Below are positions 16,282 through 25,224 of a stretch of DNA of 64,000 nucleotides, piece after piece. A program made the translations under genes and the position numbers. The notes beneath the pieces are model-generated. The model saw nothing but the letters and a program-made list of their open reading frames with translations. It made no database searches and was not told the DNA's origin. Source of the stretch: CBDBON01 sp965208395 (GTDB lineage Bacteria; Chloroflexota; Dehalococcoidia; Lucifugimonadales; CBDBON01); contig CBDBON010000003.1 of NCBI GenBank assembly GCA_965208395.1, positions 1,240,001-1,304,000 of the forward strand, written 5' to 3'. The number at the start of each line of letters is the position of its first letter. Position 1 is the stretch's first letter.

Positions 16282-18144
16282 ATGTACGTCGTTGGCACCG
16301 CAGGACACGTCGACCACGGCAAGTCCACCCTGGTCGAGGCGCTGACCGGAATCGACCCGGACAGGCTCCGAGAAGAGAAGGCCCGGGGCATGACGATAGA
16401 CCTGGGATTCGCCTGGCTGACGCTGCCGGGGGGCAACGAGGTCAGCATCGTCGACGTGCCGGGCCACGAGCGGTTCGTAAACAATATGCTCGCCGGCGTC
16501 GGCGGGATTGACCTCGCCCTTCTCGTCGTCGCAGCCGACGAGTCGGTCATGCCCCAGACCCGGGAGCATCTCGCAATCCTCGACCTCCTGGGCGTAGGGC
16601 GGGGACTGGTTGCCATCACGAAGAGCGATCTCGTGGAGGAGGACTGGCTCACGCTGGTGGAGTCTGAGATCGAAGACGTGCTGGCCGGGACGACCCTCGA
16701 CGGCGCCCCCATCGTCGCAGTCTCGGCCATGACCGGGGACGGCCTCCCCGAGCTGAAGGAGCTCATGGCGAGACTGCTCGAGGAGACGCCCTCCAAGCCC
16801 GACCTCGGCCGTCCCAGGCTGCCGGTCGACCGGTCCTTCACGATGGCCGGATTCGGGACCGTCGTCACCGGTACGCTGATCGACGGCCGCCTGGCCGTCG
16901 GCGAGTCGGTCGAGCTCGTGGTCTCCGGACGCAAGGCGCGCGTCCGCGGACTCCAGACCCATCGGACCAAACTGGAGGAGGCACTTCCCGGGACCCGGGT
17001 CGCGGCCAACCTCAGCGGCGTGGCCCACGAGGAGGTTTCGAGGGGAGATGTGATGGCGACGGGCGGCTGGCTCACCCCGGCCACCGCGTTGGATGTCCGG
17101 CTGAGAGTGCTGGACGACGCGCCGCACCCGCTCCGACACAACATGTTCGTGACCGTCCACTCCGGCAGCAGCGAGGTCATCGGACGCCTCAGGCTTCTCG
17201 ACTCGCAGACGGCGGTCCCCGGAGCCACGGCATGGGCCCAGCTGAAGCTCAATACGCCGGTGGCGGTCGTCAAGGGCGACCACGTCGTAATCCGGTCCAA
17301 CCAGACGACCCTCGGCGGGGGAGAGGTCGCCGATCCGCACGCGCGCCGGCACCGGCGCAACCACCGGCCAATCCTCCAACGCCTCGACTCGATCCTGGAA
17401 GGATCGACAAGGGAGGTCCTTCTCAGGACGATCGAGAGTTCGGAGCCGGCCGAGTTCCAGACTCTCATCAACCGCGCGAACCTCGAGCCGGAGGCCGCGG
17501 CAGCCGATTTGAGAGAGATGGCAGAGGAGGGGGAGGTCGTCTTCGTCGGGAGCCGTGCGATCGGCCCGGGCGTTCTCATCTACACCTCGGCCGGATGGGA
17601 GGAGACCGTCGGGAACGCGGCCGATTTCCTCGATGCCTATCACCGGCGCTACCCGCTCCGCACGGGCGCCCCGAAGGAGGAGCTCAGAAGCAGGCTGCGC
17701 ATGTCGCCGCAGACCTTCAACGACATACTACCCATGCTGGAGTCGCGCGGCACGCTCGTCGAGGAGGGGACGCTGATCAGGTCGTCCGGCCACGAGCCCA
17801 CCGCCACCGAGGAGCAGCGGGCCGCTATCGACGACTACGTCAGGCAGCTTGAGGCCGACCCCTTCTCTCCGCCGACGGACGCCGCTCTCGACCCCGAGCT
17901 GCTGAACCTGCTCGAAGGCGAGAACCGAGTCGTGCGCGTCAGCGACACCATCGTCTTCACGACGTCCGCCTACGAGCGGATGGTGTCCAGCATCAGGACG
18001 TATCTGGAAGAGAACGGCGAGATCACCGTTGCCGACGTCAGGGACATGTTCGGAGCCAGCCGAAAGTATGCTCTGCCGCTCATGGACTACCTGGACCACC
18101 AGCGCGTCACTCGCCGCATTGGCGACGCCCGCGTGTTGAGATGA
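16282..18144 (+). CDS. selB: Selenocysteine-specific elongation factor SelB
   Basis: A 620-residue GTPase that delivers Sec-tRNA to UGA codons next to a SECIS hairpin. The G domain has GHVDHGKST (8-16), DVPGH (58-62) and TKSD (113-116). EF-Tu-like beta domains follow. The C-terminal third holds winged-helix repeats, ending in EITVADVRDMFGASRKYALPLMDYLDHQRVT-like sequence, which bind the SECIS RNA. GMTIDLGFAW after the effector loop is typical of SelB rather than EF-Tu. The start is the first ATG after a plausible promoter. It implies selenoproteins elsewhere in the genome; none is recognisable in this window, nor are selA, selD or the Sec tRNA. Confidence 0.96.
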   Translation: MYVVGTAGHVDHGKSTLVEALTGIDPDRLREEKARGMTIDLGFAWLTLPGGNEVSIVDVPGHERFVNNMLAGVGGIDLALLVVAADESVMPQTREHLAILDLLGVGRGLVAITKSDLVEEDWLTLVESEIEDVLAGTTLDGAPIVAVSAMTGDGLPELKELMARLLEETPSKPDLGRPRLPVDRSFTMAGFGTVVTGTLIDGRLAVGESVELVVSGRKARVRGLQTHRTKLEEALPGTRVAANLSGVAHEEVSRGDVMATGGWLTPATALDVRLRVLDDAPHPLRHNMFVTVHSGSSEVIGRLRLLDSQTAVPGATAWAQLKLNTPVAVVKGDHVVIRSNQTTLGGGEVADPHARRHRRNHRPILQRLDSILEGSTREVLLRTIESSEPAEFQTLINRANLEPEAAAADLREMAEEGEVVFVGSRAIGPGVLIYTSAGWEETVGNAADFLDAYHRRYPLRTGAPKEELRSRLRMSPQTFNDILPMLESRGTLVEEGTLIRSSGHEPTATEEQRAAIDDYVRQLEADPFSPPTDAALDPELLNLLEGENRVVRVSDTIVFTTSAYERMVSSIRTYLEENGEITVADVRDMFGASRKYALPLMDYLDHQRVTRRIGDARVLR

Positions 18145-18148
18145 TCGT

Positions 18149-18646
18149 TTGAGCGCCGACGGCCATGGGACGGAAGCCCGGTTGGAGATCAGCCTCGGCC
18201 GGCGCGGGTGGTCGGTGTCCGCCCTCTCCACGCTGCTGCGGGTGCTCCAGGCGGCGCTGAGGGAGTTTGCGCGGAGCAGCGACCGGACGCGGGAGCTGTT
18301 CATCGAACCGTCACGCCCACTGCTCCGGGCGTCCGCCGAAGTCTCGGACGACGATCTCGTCCTGAGCTTCTCGTTCGAGGTTCCCGGGGAGTCGGAGGCG
18401 TCGGATGAGCTGTCGAGGATCGCCTTCGACCGGCTAATGAGCGGCCTGAGCGACTTCATCAAGGTGCTGCCGCAGAAGGGTCTGTGGGGGGAGGTCGTTG
18501 CCAGTCCGGGATCCTCCCGGCACGACTCGGCGACAGCGCGGCGGCTGGACGAGCTTCGCATGGAGCTCCGCCGTTTCCCGCGCGTCAGGCTGCGTCATGG
18601 CGCCCGTTCGATCCTGTTCGAGGGCGACCGCATGGAGATCCACTGA
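18149..18646 (+). CDS. Uncharacterised protein between selB and nurA
   Basis: A 165-residue soluble protein starting at TTG four bases after the selB stop. It opens with LEISLGRRGWSVSALSTLLRVLQAALREFARSS (a strand then a helix) and includes FDRLMSGLSDFIKVLP and a basic end with RFPRVRLRHGARSILFEGDRMEI. I recognise no catalytic motif. The tight spacing to selB and the position directly before nurA suggest co-transcription and perhaps a helper role in the NurA-HerA machine. TTG is chosen because no ATG lies nearby in frame. Confidence 0.7.
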   Translation: MSADGHGTEARLEISLGRRGWSVSALSTLLRVLQAALREFARSSDRTRELFIEPSRPLLRASAEVSDDDLVLSFSFEVPGESEASDELSRIAFDRLMSGLSDFIKVLPQKGLWGEVVASPGSSRHDSATARRLDELRMELRRFPRVRLRHGARSILFEGDRMEIH

Positions 18647-18701
18647 TGGGTCTTCACACCCCGGGAGTCTGCCGGCGAACTCCCTGTCCTGAGGCGTCCG
18701 C

Positions 18702-19916
18702 ATGTCCCTGGACCTAGCGAGGACCGCCGTCCAGATTGACGGCGTGGTCGGCGAGCTCAGGGAGCGGGAGGGAGACCGCCGGCGTCGATTGGAGCGAGCC
18801 GTAGAAGCCGCCGGATCGCTCGTCGTCGGGGACCAGGAAGACAAGCGGCGCCGGAGCGAGGCCACCCTGGCATGGCCCGTCCCGCGCCTCCTCGACAGCC
18901 CGGCGGCCCGGTACGAGCCGCCCTCCCTGCCGGAGCGGTTTTCAGTCGCGGCAACCGACGGATCGCACATAGACGTCGATCGCCACATGCCGGTGAGATG
19001 CTTTCTGATCAACATCGGAACGTCGGCGCTCACCTATGGTCCGGGGGCCGAGGCCAGACTCTTCAGCAGGCCCAGACTGTACGCCAGCGAACGCGATCTC
19101 GTCCTGGAGGACAACGCGGCGGCGCCGGGAAGACAGAACATAGAGGGCGCCGTCCTCGGAGCCAAGCGGACGGTCGAAGAGATTCGAGCCCTGGTCGAGG
19201 CGCTGAAGGAGTTGCCCTCCGATCTACCGGTCGTTGGGCTTATGGACGGCTCTCTCATAATGCTGAGCATGGCCGGACAGGGATATCCCGACTTCGTGCG
19301 CCGGAAGCTGCTGGAGGAGGGGTTTGTCCGCGCGCTCGACGAGCTGCGGGAGATGGCGCGCAGCCGGACGCTGGCCGTGGCCAGCTACATAAGCCTTCCG
19401 GGGAGCTTCGAGGTCGTCAACGCCCTGCGACTGGTGGCGTGCCCGTACGAATCCGCCGAGTGCGGCGCCCACTGCGGAAGCATCCCCCTGGGGGGCAAGC
19501 CCTGCGACGAAGCAGCCCACCGCCTGCTCGACCGGGACCTCTTCGCCTCGACGCTTCAGCCGGGCGAACGCTCCGGTCTCTTCGCCGCCTCGTCGAGACT
19601 GGTCGCCAGCTACTATGGAGGCCACGAGGTCCACTTCTTCTACGTGAACAGCGGCGACGAGATCGGTCGTGTCGAGGTGCCGTCCTGGGTGGCCGGGGAC
19701 GAGGCCCTCCTCGGGCTCACCCACTCCCTGGTGGTGGACCAGTGCCGCCGCGGTCCCGGATATCCGGTGGCGCTGATGGAGGCTCACGAGCAGGCGGTCG
19801 TAACCGGCTCGGAACGCCGCAGCTTCACCCAGCTGGTCGACGAGGCGCTAGACAGCGAGCGTCTGCCGGTGTACACCTCGGAGAAGAGCAGGTCGAAGCG
19901 CCTCCGCTGGATCTGA
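18702..19916 (+). CDS. nurA: NurA-domain 5'-3' nuclease
   Basis: A 404-residue NurA-family nuclease that, with HerA, resects DNA ends to 3' overhangs. The RNase-H-like core has Asp86 in AATDGSHI and Asp182 in GLMDGSLI as metal ligands, and ends with PVALMEAHEQAVVTGSERR, a typical NurA C-terminal motif. A pair of cysteines (AECGAHC) lies mid-protein. The order nurA, HAS-barrel gene, herA resembles archaeal and some bacterial resection operons. Confidence 0.9.
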   Translation: MSLDLARTAVQIDGVVGELREREGDRRRRLERAVEAAGSLVVGDQEDKRRRSEATLAWPVPRLLDSPAARYEPPSLPERFSVAATDGSHIDVDRHMPVRCFLINIGTSALTYGPGAEARLFSRPRLYASERDLVLEDNAAAPGRQNIEGAVLGAKRTVEEIRALVEALKELPSDLPVVGLMDGSLIMLSMAGQGYPDFVRRKLLEEGFVRALDELREMARSRTLAVASYISLPGSFEVVNALRLVACPYESAECGAHCGSIPLGGKPCDEAAHRLLDRDLFASTLQPGERSGLFAASSRLVASYYGGHEVHFFYVNSGDEIGRVEVPSWVAGDEALLGLTHSLVVDQCRRGPGYPVALMEAHEQAVVTGSERRSFTQLVDEALDSERLPVYTSEKSRSKRLRWI

Positions 19917-19927
19917 CCCACGCTCGA

Positions 19928-20536
19928 ATGGAAGGCAGGGTGTTGTTACAGTCAGAGAAAAAATTCGGAGAGGTGGTGGACGCCTCCACCACCGGCTTCT
20001 CCGTCCAGTGCTACCGGCTGTACGACGCGCCGCCGGTCGGCAGCCTCGTACTCTGTGGAGAGGAGGGCGCGGTCTACGGCGTCGTCTGCCAGATCGAGAA
20101 CCGCAGCATGGACCCGGCCCGGCATCCGATACCGCGCGGCGCGGATGAGGCCAGCGAAGAGGCAGTCTATCTGAGCAATCCCCAGCTCGAGAGGCTCCTC
20201 TGCACCGAGCTCCGGTGCGCGGTCGTCGGATATCGGGAAGATGGAGAGATCAGACGGGAGTCCTCGCCACTCCCGCCTCGCATCCACTCATTCGTCTATC
20301 TCTGCGACGCTCCCGGTCTCCGCGAGTTCAGCGGCGCGCTCGATTTCCTTCCCACTCTCATCGAGGCGCGGGGAGTAGGGGTGAGGGACGACGTGATCGC
20401 CGCGTTCCTTCGGCGGGCCAGCCTGGCGCACGAGGAGCCCAGACAGCTCCTAGTCGACGCCGGCAGGGAGCTCGCGACGCTCCTGGGGGGCGATCTGCCC
20501 AGGCTCAGCGGGCTGCTCAGAAGGCTTGCCGTCTGA
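19928..20536 (+). CDS. HAS-barrel-like protein (HerA-associated)
   Basis: A 202-residue protein whose first ~110 residues (FGEVVDASTTGFSVQCYRLY, then PPVGSLVLC and VYGVVCQIENRS) look like a HAS barrel, the beta-barrel normally at the N-terminus of HerA that docks NurA. A helical C-terminal domain with DFLPTLIEARGVGVRDDVIAAFLRRA follows. Its stop overlaps the herA start (TGATG), so the two are translationally coupled. A separate HAS-barrel gene beside a HerA with its own N-terminal barrel suggests a modified docking ring. Function is inferred from context and fold resemblance only. Confidence 0.75.
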   Translation: MEGRVLLQSEKKFGEVVDASTTGFSVQCYRLYDAPPVGSLVLCGEEGAVYGVVCQIENRSMDPARHPIPRGADEASEEAVYLSNPQLERLLCTELRCAVVGYREDGEIRRESSPLPPRIHSFVYLCDAPGLREFSGALDFLPTLIEARGVGVRDDVIAAFLRRASLAHEEPRQLLVDAGRELATLLGGDLPRLSGLLRRLAV

Positions 20537-22194
20537 TGGCCGGCCTGGACGGGACAGGGTCTGGCGGAAGGGCTGCTCGTCTTGGGATGGTAGTCTCCGG
20601 CTCGCTCTCGGACGGGGTGGAGGTCAAGCTCGATCCGGGCGCCTCCATCGAAGACGTGAGGGTCGGCCGTTATGTCACCGTGGAGGGAGACCGGATGCGC
20701 TTCTTCGGCGTGGTCACGGACGTCTCCCTGGGGTCCACCGATCCCTCCCTGCGGCTGAACCCGCCCGACGTCTCCGATCCCTACATCGCCGACGTCGTCT
20801 CCGGCACGACCGCCTTCGGCATCGTCGACGTGGAGCCGTTGCTCACCCTCGCCGCCGATCCCGGTGAGGCGATCGAAGGACCTCAGCCTGCGAAGACCGT
20901 TCCGACGCACTTCTCGCCTGTCTCCCTCGCCTCCGACCGTGACGTCGAGATCATCTTCGGCACCGAGGACGAGGGGCGCTTCTTCATCGGCAACCCGCTG
21001 GACATGGAGACGAGGCTGTGCCTGGACATGGAGGGCCTCGTCCAGCGCAGCGCCGGCGTCTTCGGCAAGACGGGCACGGGAAAGACCTTCCTCACGCGGC
21101 TGCTGCTGATCGGCGTCCTGCAGAGAAGCGCGGCCGTCAACCTCGTCTTCGACATGCAGAACGAGTACGGCTGGAAGGGATTCAGCGAGGATGCCCGCGA
21201 GGTCAAGGGCCTCAAGCAGCTATTCCCCTCGAAGGTCGCGGTATTCTCCCTGGACGAGAGCAGCTCGCGGCGGCGCGGACTCCGGCCCGACTACGTCGTG
21301 AGGATCGGCTACCAGGAGATCGAGCCCGAGGACATACACGTGCTCAGGGACCTCTGGGACCTGTCGGACATCGCGGTCGAAGCGGCCTTCTCCCTGGAGC
21401 GGCGCTTCGGCGCAAGGAGATGGCTGGGAGAGTTTCTCTCGCTGGGACGAGCGGAGGTCCTGGAGCTCAGCGATCAGATCGGGGTCAACCAGAGCACGCT
21501 GAGCGCGCTCTACAACCGCCTCGGACGCCTCCGGCGCTTCGGGTTCATGGACGAGGAGTCGGCGCACGACTCTGTGAGGCAGATCCTCGATTACCTGAAC
21601 CGGGGGATACACGTCGTCCTCGAATTCGGGCGGTACGGCTCGGACGTGGCCGCCTACGTGCTGGTGGCCAATCTGCTGACACGCCGCATTCACGAACGGT
21701 ACGCGCAGATGGCCGAGGCGGCGCTCAGCGACGGAGCCGAGAAGCCCAGGCCGTTGCTGATAACCATCGAGGAGGCGCACAAGTACCTGAACAAGGGAGT
21801 CGCCGGTCAGACCATCTTCGGAGCCATCGCCAGGGAGATGCGCAAGCACAACGTCACCCTGATGGTCGTCGACCAGCGGCCCAGCGGGATCGACGACGAG
21901 GTGATGAGCCAGCTGGGAACCAAGGTCACCTGCCTGCTCGACAACGAGCGGGATATCGACGCCGTGCTGACCGGCGTGTCGGGCAGCCGGAAGCTGCGGG
22001 GTGTGCTCGCGCGGCTGGAGTCGAAGCAGCAGGCGTTGGTCTTCGGCCACGCGCTCCCCATGCCCGTGGTCGTCCGCACACGGGAGTACGGCACCGCGGA
22101 GTCGTACCGCGAGCTCGGTTGGGCGGACGGCGATGAGCTGAAGGCCCAGCTGGAGCGCGACGTGGAGGAGCTTTTCGGTCCGACGCCCGGCTAG
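20536..22194 (+). CDS. herA: HerA-type hexameric DNA-translocating ATPase
   Basis: A 552-residue FtsK/HerA-superfamily ATPase. An N-terminal HAS-barrel region (about 1-110) is followed by the RecA-like core with Walker A GKTGTGKT (177-184), DMQNEYGW after strand 2, Walker B LLITIEEAH (407-415), and the arginine-finger region near DQRPSGIDDEVMSQLGTKV. It should pump DNA to NurA during end resection. The ATG overlaps the preceding stop. It is the last gene of the selB-led run; a new gene begins 15 bases later but looks unrelated. Confidence 0.93.
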   Translation: MAGLDGTGSGGRAARLGMVVSGSLSDGVEVKLDPGASIEDVRVGRYVTVEGDRMRFFGVVTDVSLGSTDPSLRLNPPDVSDPYIADVVSGTTAFGIVDVEPLLTLAADPGEAIEGPQPAKTVPTHFSPVSLASDRDVEIIFGTEDEGRFFIGNPLDMETRLCLDMEGLVQRSAGVFGKTGTGKTFLTRLLLIGVLQRSAAVNLVFDMQNEYGWKGFSEDAREVKGLKQLFPSKVAVFSLDESSSRRRGLRPDYVVRIGYQEIEPEDIHVLRDLWDLSDIAVEAAFSLERRFGARRWLGEFLSLGRAEVLELSDQIGVNQSTLSALYNRLGRLRRFGFMDEESAHDSVRQILDYLNRGIHVVLEFGRYGSDVAAYVLVANLLTRRIHERYAQMAEAALSDGAEKPRPLLITIEEAHKYLNKGVAGQTIFGAIAREMRKHNVTLMVVDQRPSGIDDEVMSQLGTKVTCLLDNERDIDAVLTGVSGSRKLRGVLARLESKQQALVFGHALPMPVVVRTREYGTAESYRELGWADGDELKAQLERDVEELFGPTPG

Positions 22195-22209
22195 CCTTGA
22201 GGAGCTGCC

Positions 22210-23376
22210 ATGGCCGAGCGAATGAAGATAGCCGCAGTCGTCACGACATGGTTCCCCGGCTCTCACGCAAACCTGATCGCGACGAAGTTCATCGAGGGAT
22301 TTCCGGTTGACGGCGCCGTCGTAGAGCCGAAGGTCGATCTCGTTTCGATCTACATGGACCAGCTCAACTGGAACGACGTCGGCATGGAGCTGGCCCGCGA
22401 GCACGGAATAGAGGTCTACCCCAGCGTCCGGGCCGCGCTCACGCTGACGCCTCCCAGCGCGACCGGCGACTGGCCCACGGCCAGAGACTGGCAGGATGGA
22501 GAGCTCGCGGTCGACGGCGTATTGCTGATCGCCGAGCACGGAGACTACGCGGCCAACGAGCGCGACCAGCGCATGTACCCACGGCGCCACTTCTTCGAGC
22601 AGGTATGCGGCGTGATGGCCGTCTCGGGGCGTCCTGTCCCCGTCTTCAACGACAAGCACCTCTCCTACAACTGGACGGACGCTCTCTGGATGTACGAGCG
22701 GGCGAAGGCGCTCGACATTCCATTGATGGCCGGCTCCTCCCTCCCACTGGCCCGCCGCGACCCCGGGCTGGAGCACGAGATAGGGACACCCATCGAGGAG
22801 GCTCTCTCGATTGGTTTCATCAACTGGTACCACACCCGGCTCGACTCCTACGGCTTCCACGCTCTCGAGGCGTTGCAGTGCATGGTGGAGCGGAGGGCCG
22901 GTGGAGAGACCGGGATAGCGGCGGTCCAGTGCCTGGAGGGCGCGGTCGTCTGGCGAGTCGGCAACGAAGGCGCCTGGCCCCGGGATCTGGCCGAAGCGGC
23001 GGAGGCGCTTGCCGAGCCCAGGAAGCCGGGCCGAATGGAGGACAACTGCGAGACGCCGACCGTATTCATCCTGGAGTACCTCGACGGCTTTCGGGGATAC
23101 TCCCTCGTGCTGCCCGGCCACCTGAAGGGATGGGCGTACGCCGCCCGCGTCGACGGCAAGGTGCAGGCTACCGGCCTGAACCGCAGCGGGGGGCTCGATG
23201 ATCCCTTCAGCAGCCTCGGGCTCAGTATCCAGGAGATGTTCCTGACCGGAGAGCCGCAGTACCCGGTCGAGCGGACGCTGCTCGTCAGCGGCGCCTTGGA
23301 GGCGCTGATGGAATCACGCCACCGGGGAGGCGGCCGGCTCGAGACGCCGCACCTCCGCGTCAGCTACAGGCCCTAA
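22210..23376 (+). CDS. Conserved protein of unknown function, dehydrogenase-like N-terminus
   Basis: A 388-residue protein starting MAERMKIAAVVTTWFPGSHANLIATKF, a beta-alpha start that could open a Rossmann-like fold but lacks GxGxxG. LVSIYMDQLNWNDVG, LLIAEHGDYAANERDQRMYPRRHFFEQV and the C-terminal LEYLDGFRGYSLVLPGHLKG are distinctive. I do not recognise a named family. No signal peptide or membrane helix. TTGAGGAGCTGCC before the ATG gives a good ribosome-binding site, 15 bases after herA. It converges with the M19 peptidase gene, which may hint at a catabolic pair, but that is weak. Confidence 0.75.
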   Translation: MAERMKIAAVVTTWFPGSHANLIATKFIEGFPVDGAVVEPKVDLVSIYMDQLNWNDVGMELAREHGIEVYPSVRAALTLTPPSATGDWPTARDWQDGELAVDGVLLIAEHGDYAANERDQRMYPRRHFFEQVCGVMAVSGRPVPVFNDKHLSYNWTDALWMYERAKALDIPLMAGSSLPLARRDPGLEHEIGTPIEEALSIGFINWYHTRLDSYGFHALEALQCMVERRAGGETGIAAVQCLEGAVVWRVGNEGAWPRDLAEAAEALAEPRKPGRMEDNCETPTVFILEYLDGFRGYSLVLPGHLKGWAYAARVDGKVQATGLNRSGGLDDPFSSLGLSIQEMFLTGEPQYPVERTLLVSGALEALMESRHRGGGRLETPHLRVSYRP

Positions 23377-23401
23377 GACAGACCGGCGGCGCGCGCCGGC
23401 C

Positions 23402-24616
23402 TCACCCCACGACGTCGCTGAAGACCCGCAGGAAGTTGAGCCCGAGGAGCTTGCGCAGCTCATCCTCGTTGAATCCCCGGTCGGCGAGCGCCACCGTCAG
23501 GTTGGGCCAGTCGCGAAAATCGTTGTAGCCCACTATGTGATACTCGTCTCCGAGACGGTGCTCCTCGATCCTGAACCCAGAGTAGTTGAAGCTGCCCGGG
23601 AGGATAGGGGAGAGCGTGTCGTCGGGCATGTCCGCGGGCCACTCGATCATCGAGTCGGTGCCGGGGCCGGGCCCCGCCTTGTCGGTGCCGATGCCAACGT
23701 GGTCGATCCCCATCACGTTCACCAGATGGACGACGTGGTCGACGAAGTCGTCCAGGGTCGCCTCGGTCGTCTCCTGGATGAACCCCGGTATGACGACCGC
23801 GCCGAAGAAACCCCCGCTGTCCGCTATCGCCTTCGCAAGGCCGTCGCTCTTGCCACGGTCGTGATAGCAGACCGCGGCGCTGCATGAGTGGGACACCACC
23901 ACCGGCGACGACGACACCTCCAGGGCGTCCCAGCCCACCTGCTCGCTGCAGTGGCTCACGTCGACGATGATGTCGAGCTCGTTCAGCCTCTCGACCACCG
24001 CCCGGCCGAAGTAGGTCAAGCCACCCTTGTGGACCTCCGTGCACCCCTCGCCAACGAGCGTCCCTATGTTGTAGGAGAGCTGGCACATCCGCAGTCCCAT
24101 GTTGTGGAAGACGTCGATCCGCTCCAGCCTGTCGGTGAAGGGCGTGGTGTTCTGGAAGTCGATGATGAGACCGAACCTGTTCTCGCGGTAGGCCCGTTCG
24201 ATGTCGTCGGCCTTGAGGACCAGCAGCATCCTGTCGTCCAGCGCGTCCACTATTGCCCTCGCCTGGGCGATGCCGGTGACGGACGTCTCGAAGGCCTGGT
24301 CGATAGGCCCCGGCCCGGAGTAGGTCCCGCAGGCCACGTTGACCCCGGAGGCCCCCCAGAAGTCGAGGTACTGCTCCCGCGCCTCCGCCGACGCCTGTAT
24401 CTCGCGGGCGGCCATAGCCTGCAATATCGGAGTGGCCTGAGCGCGGGTCATACCCATGGCGTGAAACTCCTGCACCGCCTCGCGCATGCTCTCGGTGAAC
24501 AGGAATCCGCTGGTCGCCGGCGGCTGCTGGCTGTCGATCACCAACGCATCCCCGTGAAGCCGCCGCGCCTCCTCGGCGCTGAGCACCGGCGTCCTTATCC
24601 TGTCTCTTAGCGTCAT
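23402..24616 (-). CDS. Membrane-dipeptidase family (M19) hydrolase, divergent metal site
   Basis: A 404-residue TIM-barrel protein of the renal dipeptidase (M19) family. LSYNIGTLVGEGCTE, VDVSHCSEQ, VVVSHSC and HVGIGTDKAG follow the family order. Two usual metal-binding spots are altered: the first HxD (normally IDGHxD) reads IDSQQPPA, and the bridging glutamate region (normally GIEG) reads IIDFQNTT. The final GSDFDG is GTDKAG. Activity on dipeptides is therefore doubtful and a different substrate or metal arrangement is likely. No signal peptide is visible. Confidence 0.85.
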   Translation of the reverse strand: MTLRDRIRTPVLSAEEARRLHGDALVIDSQQPPATSGFLFTESMREAVQEFHAMGMTRAQATPILQAMAAREIQASAEAREQYLDFWGASGVNVACGTYSGPGPIDQAFETSVTGIAQARAIVDALDDRMLLVLKADDIERAYRENRFGLIIDFQNTTPFTDRLERIDVFHNMGLRMCQLSYNIGTLVGEGCTEVHKGGLTYFGRAVVERLNELDIIVDVSHCSEQVGWDALEVSSSPVVVSHSCSAAVCYHDRGKSDGLAKAIADSGGFFGAVVIPGFIQETTEATLDDFVDHVVHLVNVMGIDHVGIGTDKAGPGPGTDSMIEWPADMPDDTLSPILPGSFNYSGFRIEEHRLGDEYHIVGYNDFRDWPNLTVALADRGFNEDELRKLLGLNFLRVFSDVVG

Positions 24617-24638
24617 GACTGTCCTCCTCCGTGCGGGT

Positions 24639-25001
24639 CTACACGCCCATCTCTTCCAGGCGGTCGTCGTCGATGCCGAAGTGGTGCGCGATCTCGTGGA
24701 CGACCGTCATCCTGACCTCCTCGACCACCTCCTCCTCGCTCGAGCAGACCTGTTCGATGGCCCTCTGGAAGAGAGTGATCTTGTCCGGCAACACCATATC
24801 GTAGTTGTACCGGTCCGGCAGGGGTATGCCCTCGTAGAGGCCCATCAGCAACTCGTCCGCTGGAATGCCCGCGCCCACCAGCTGCTCATCGGTGGCCCAC
24901 TCCTCCACGATGAGGTCGACGTTCTCGACGTGGACTGCGATCTCCGCGGGAATGTCCGCCAGCGCCTCGCGCACCAGCCGCTCGAACTCCGTTCGCGTCA
25001 T
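24639..25001 (-). CDS. Small zincin-type metallopeptidase
   Basis: A 120-residue protein of the metallopeptidase family that occurs widely in Actinobacteria and Chloroflexota. MTVVHEIAHHFGIDDDRLEEMG near the C-terminus contains the HExxH zinc motif with a downstream acidic helix. The N-terminus (FERLVREALADIPAEIAVHVENVDLIVEE) is the family signature. An in-frame extension upstream of the chosen ATG would run into a repeat element and is rejected. Cellular substrate unknown. Confidence 0.85.
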   Translation of the reverse strand: MTRTEFERLVREALADIPAEIAVHVENVDLIVEEWATDEQLVGAGIPADELLMGLYEGIPLPDRYNYDMVLPDKITLFQRAIEQVCSSEEEVVEEVRMTVVHEIAHHFGIDDDRLEEMGV

Positions 25002-25061
25002 GGCAAGAGTGTACAGGACGCGGCCCCTGGGCGAAACCGCGTCGCTTGTGCCGCAACGTTC

Positions 25062-25166
25062 AGAATTGAGGGGCCTCAGCCCGTTCGTGGCGAGCTTGTC
25101 GAACCATGACGGGCAGCCCTTCGACAGGCTCATGGCGAAGGGACTTACATCCTATGGAGTCTGAAT
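25062..25166. repeat. Palindromic REP/MITE-like element
   Basis: Inner arms CGTGGCGAGCTTGTCGAACC (from 25086) and GCCCTTCGACAGGCTCATGG (from 25116) are imperfect inverted repeats. GTTCAGAATTGAGG (left, 25063) and GGAGTCTGAATA (right, ~25156) form weaker outer inverted repeats. It sits between a divergent pair of genes. The inner palindrome resembles a repeat I have seen often in environmental Chloroflexota sequence; that memory is not checked. Confidence 0.6.
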
Positions 25167-25224
25167 AGATATCTTGTGCCGTGGCGGCTGCCGCTGTACC
25201 GTATCGCCTTACGGAGGTATGCAG

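Noticed and set aside
18872..19920. A long second frame overlapping nurA
   Set aside because: Only its last 202 codons (from 19928) look like protein; the earlier part is an Arg/Gly-rich shadow of nurA.
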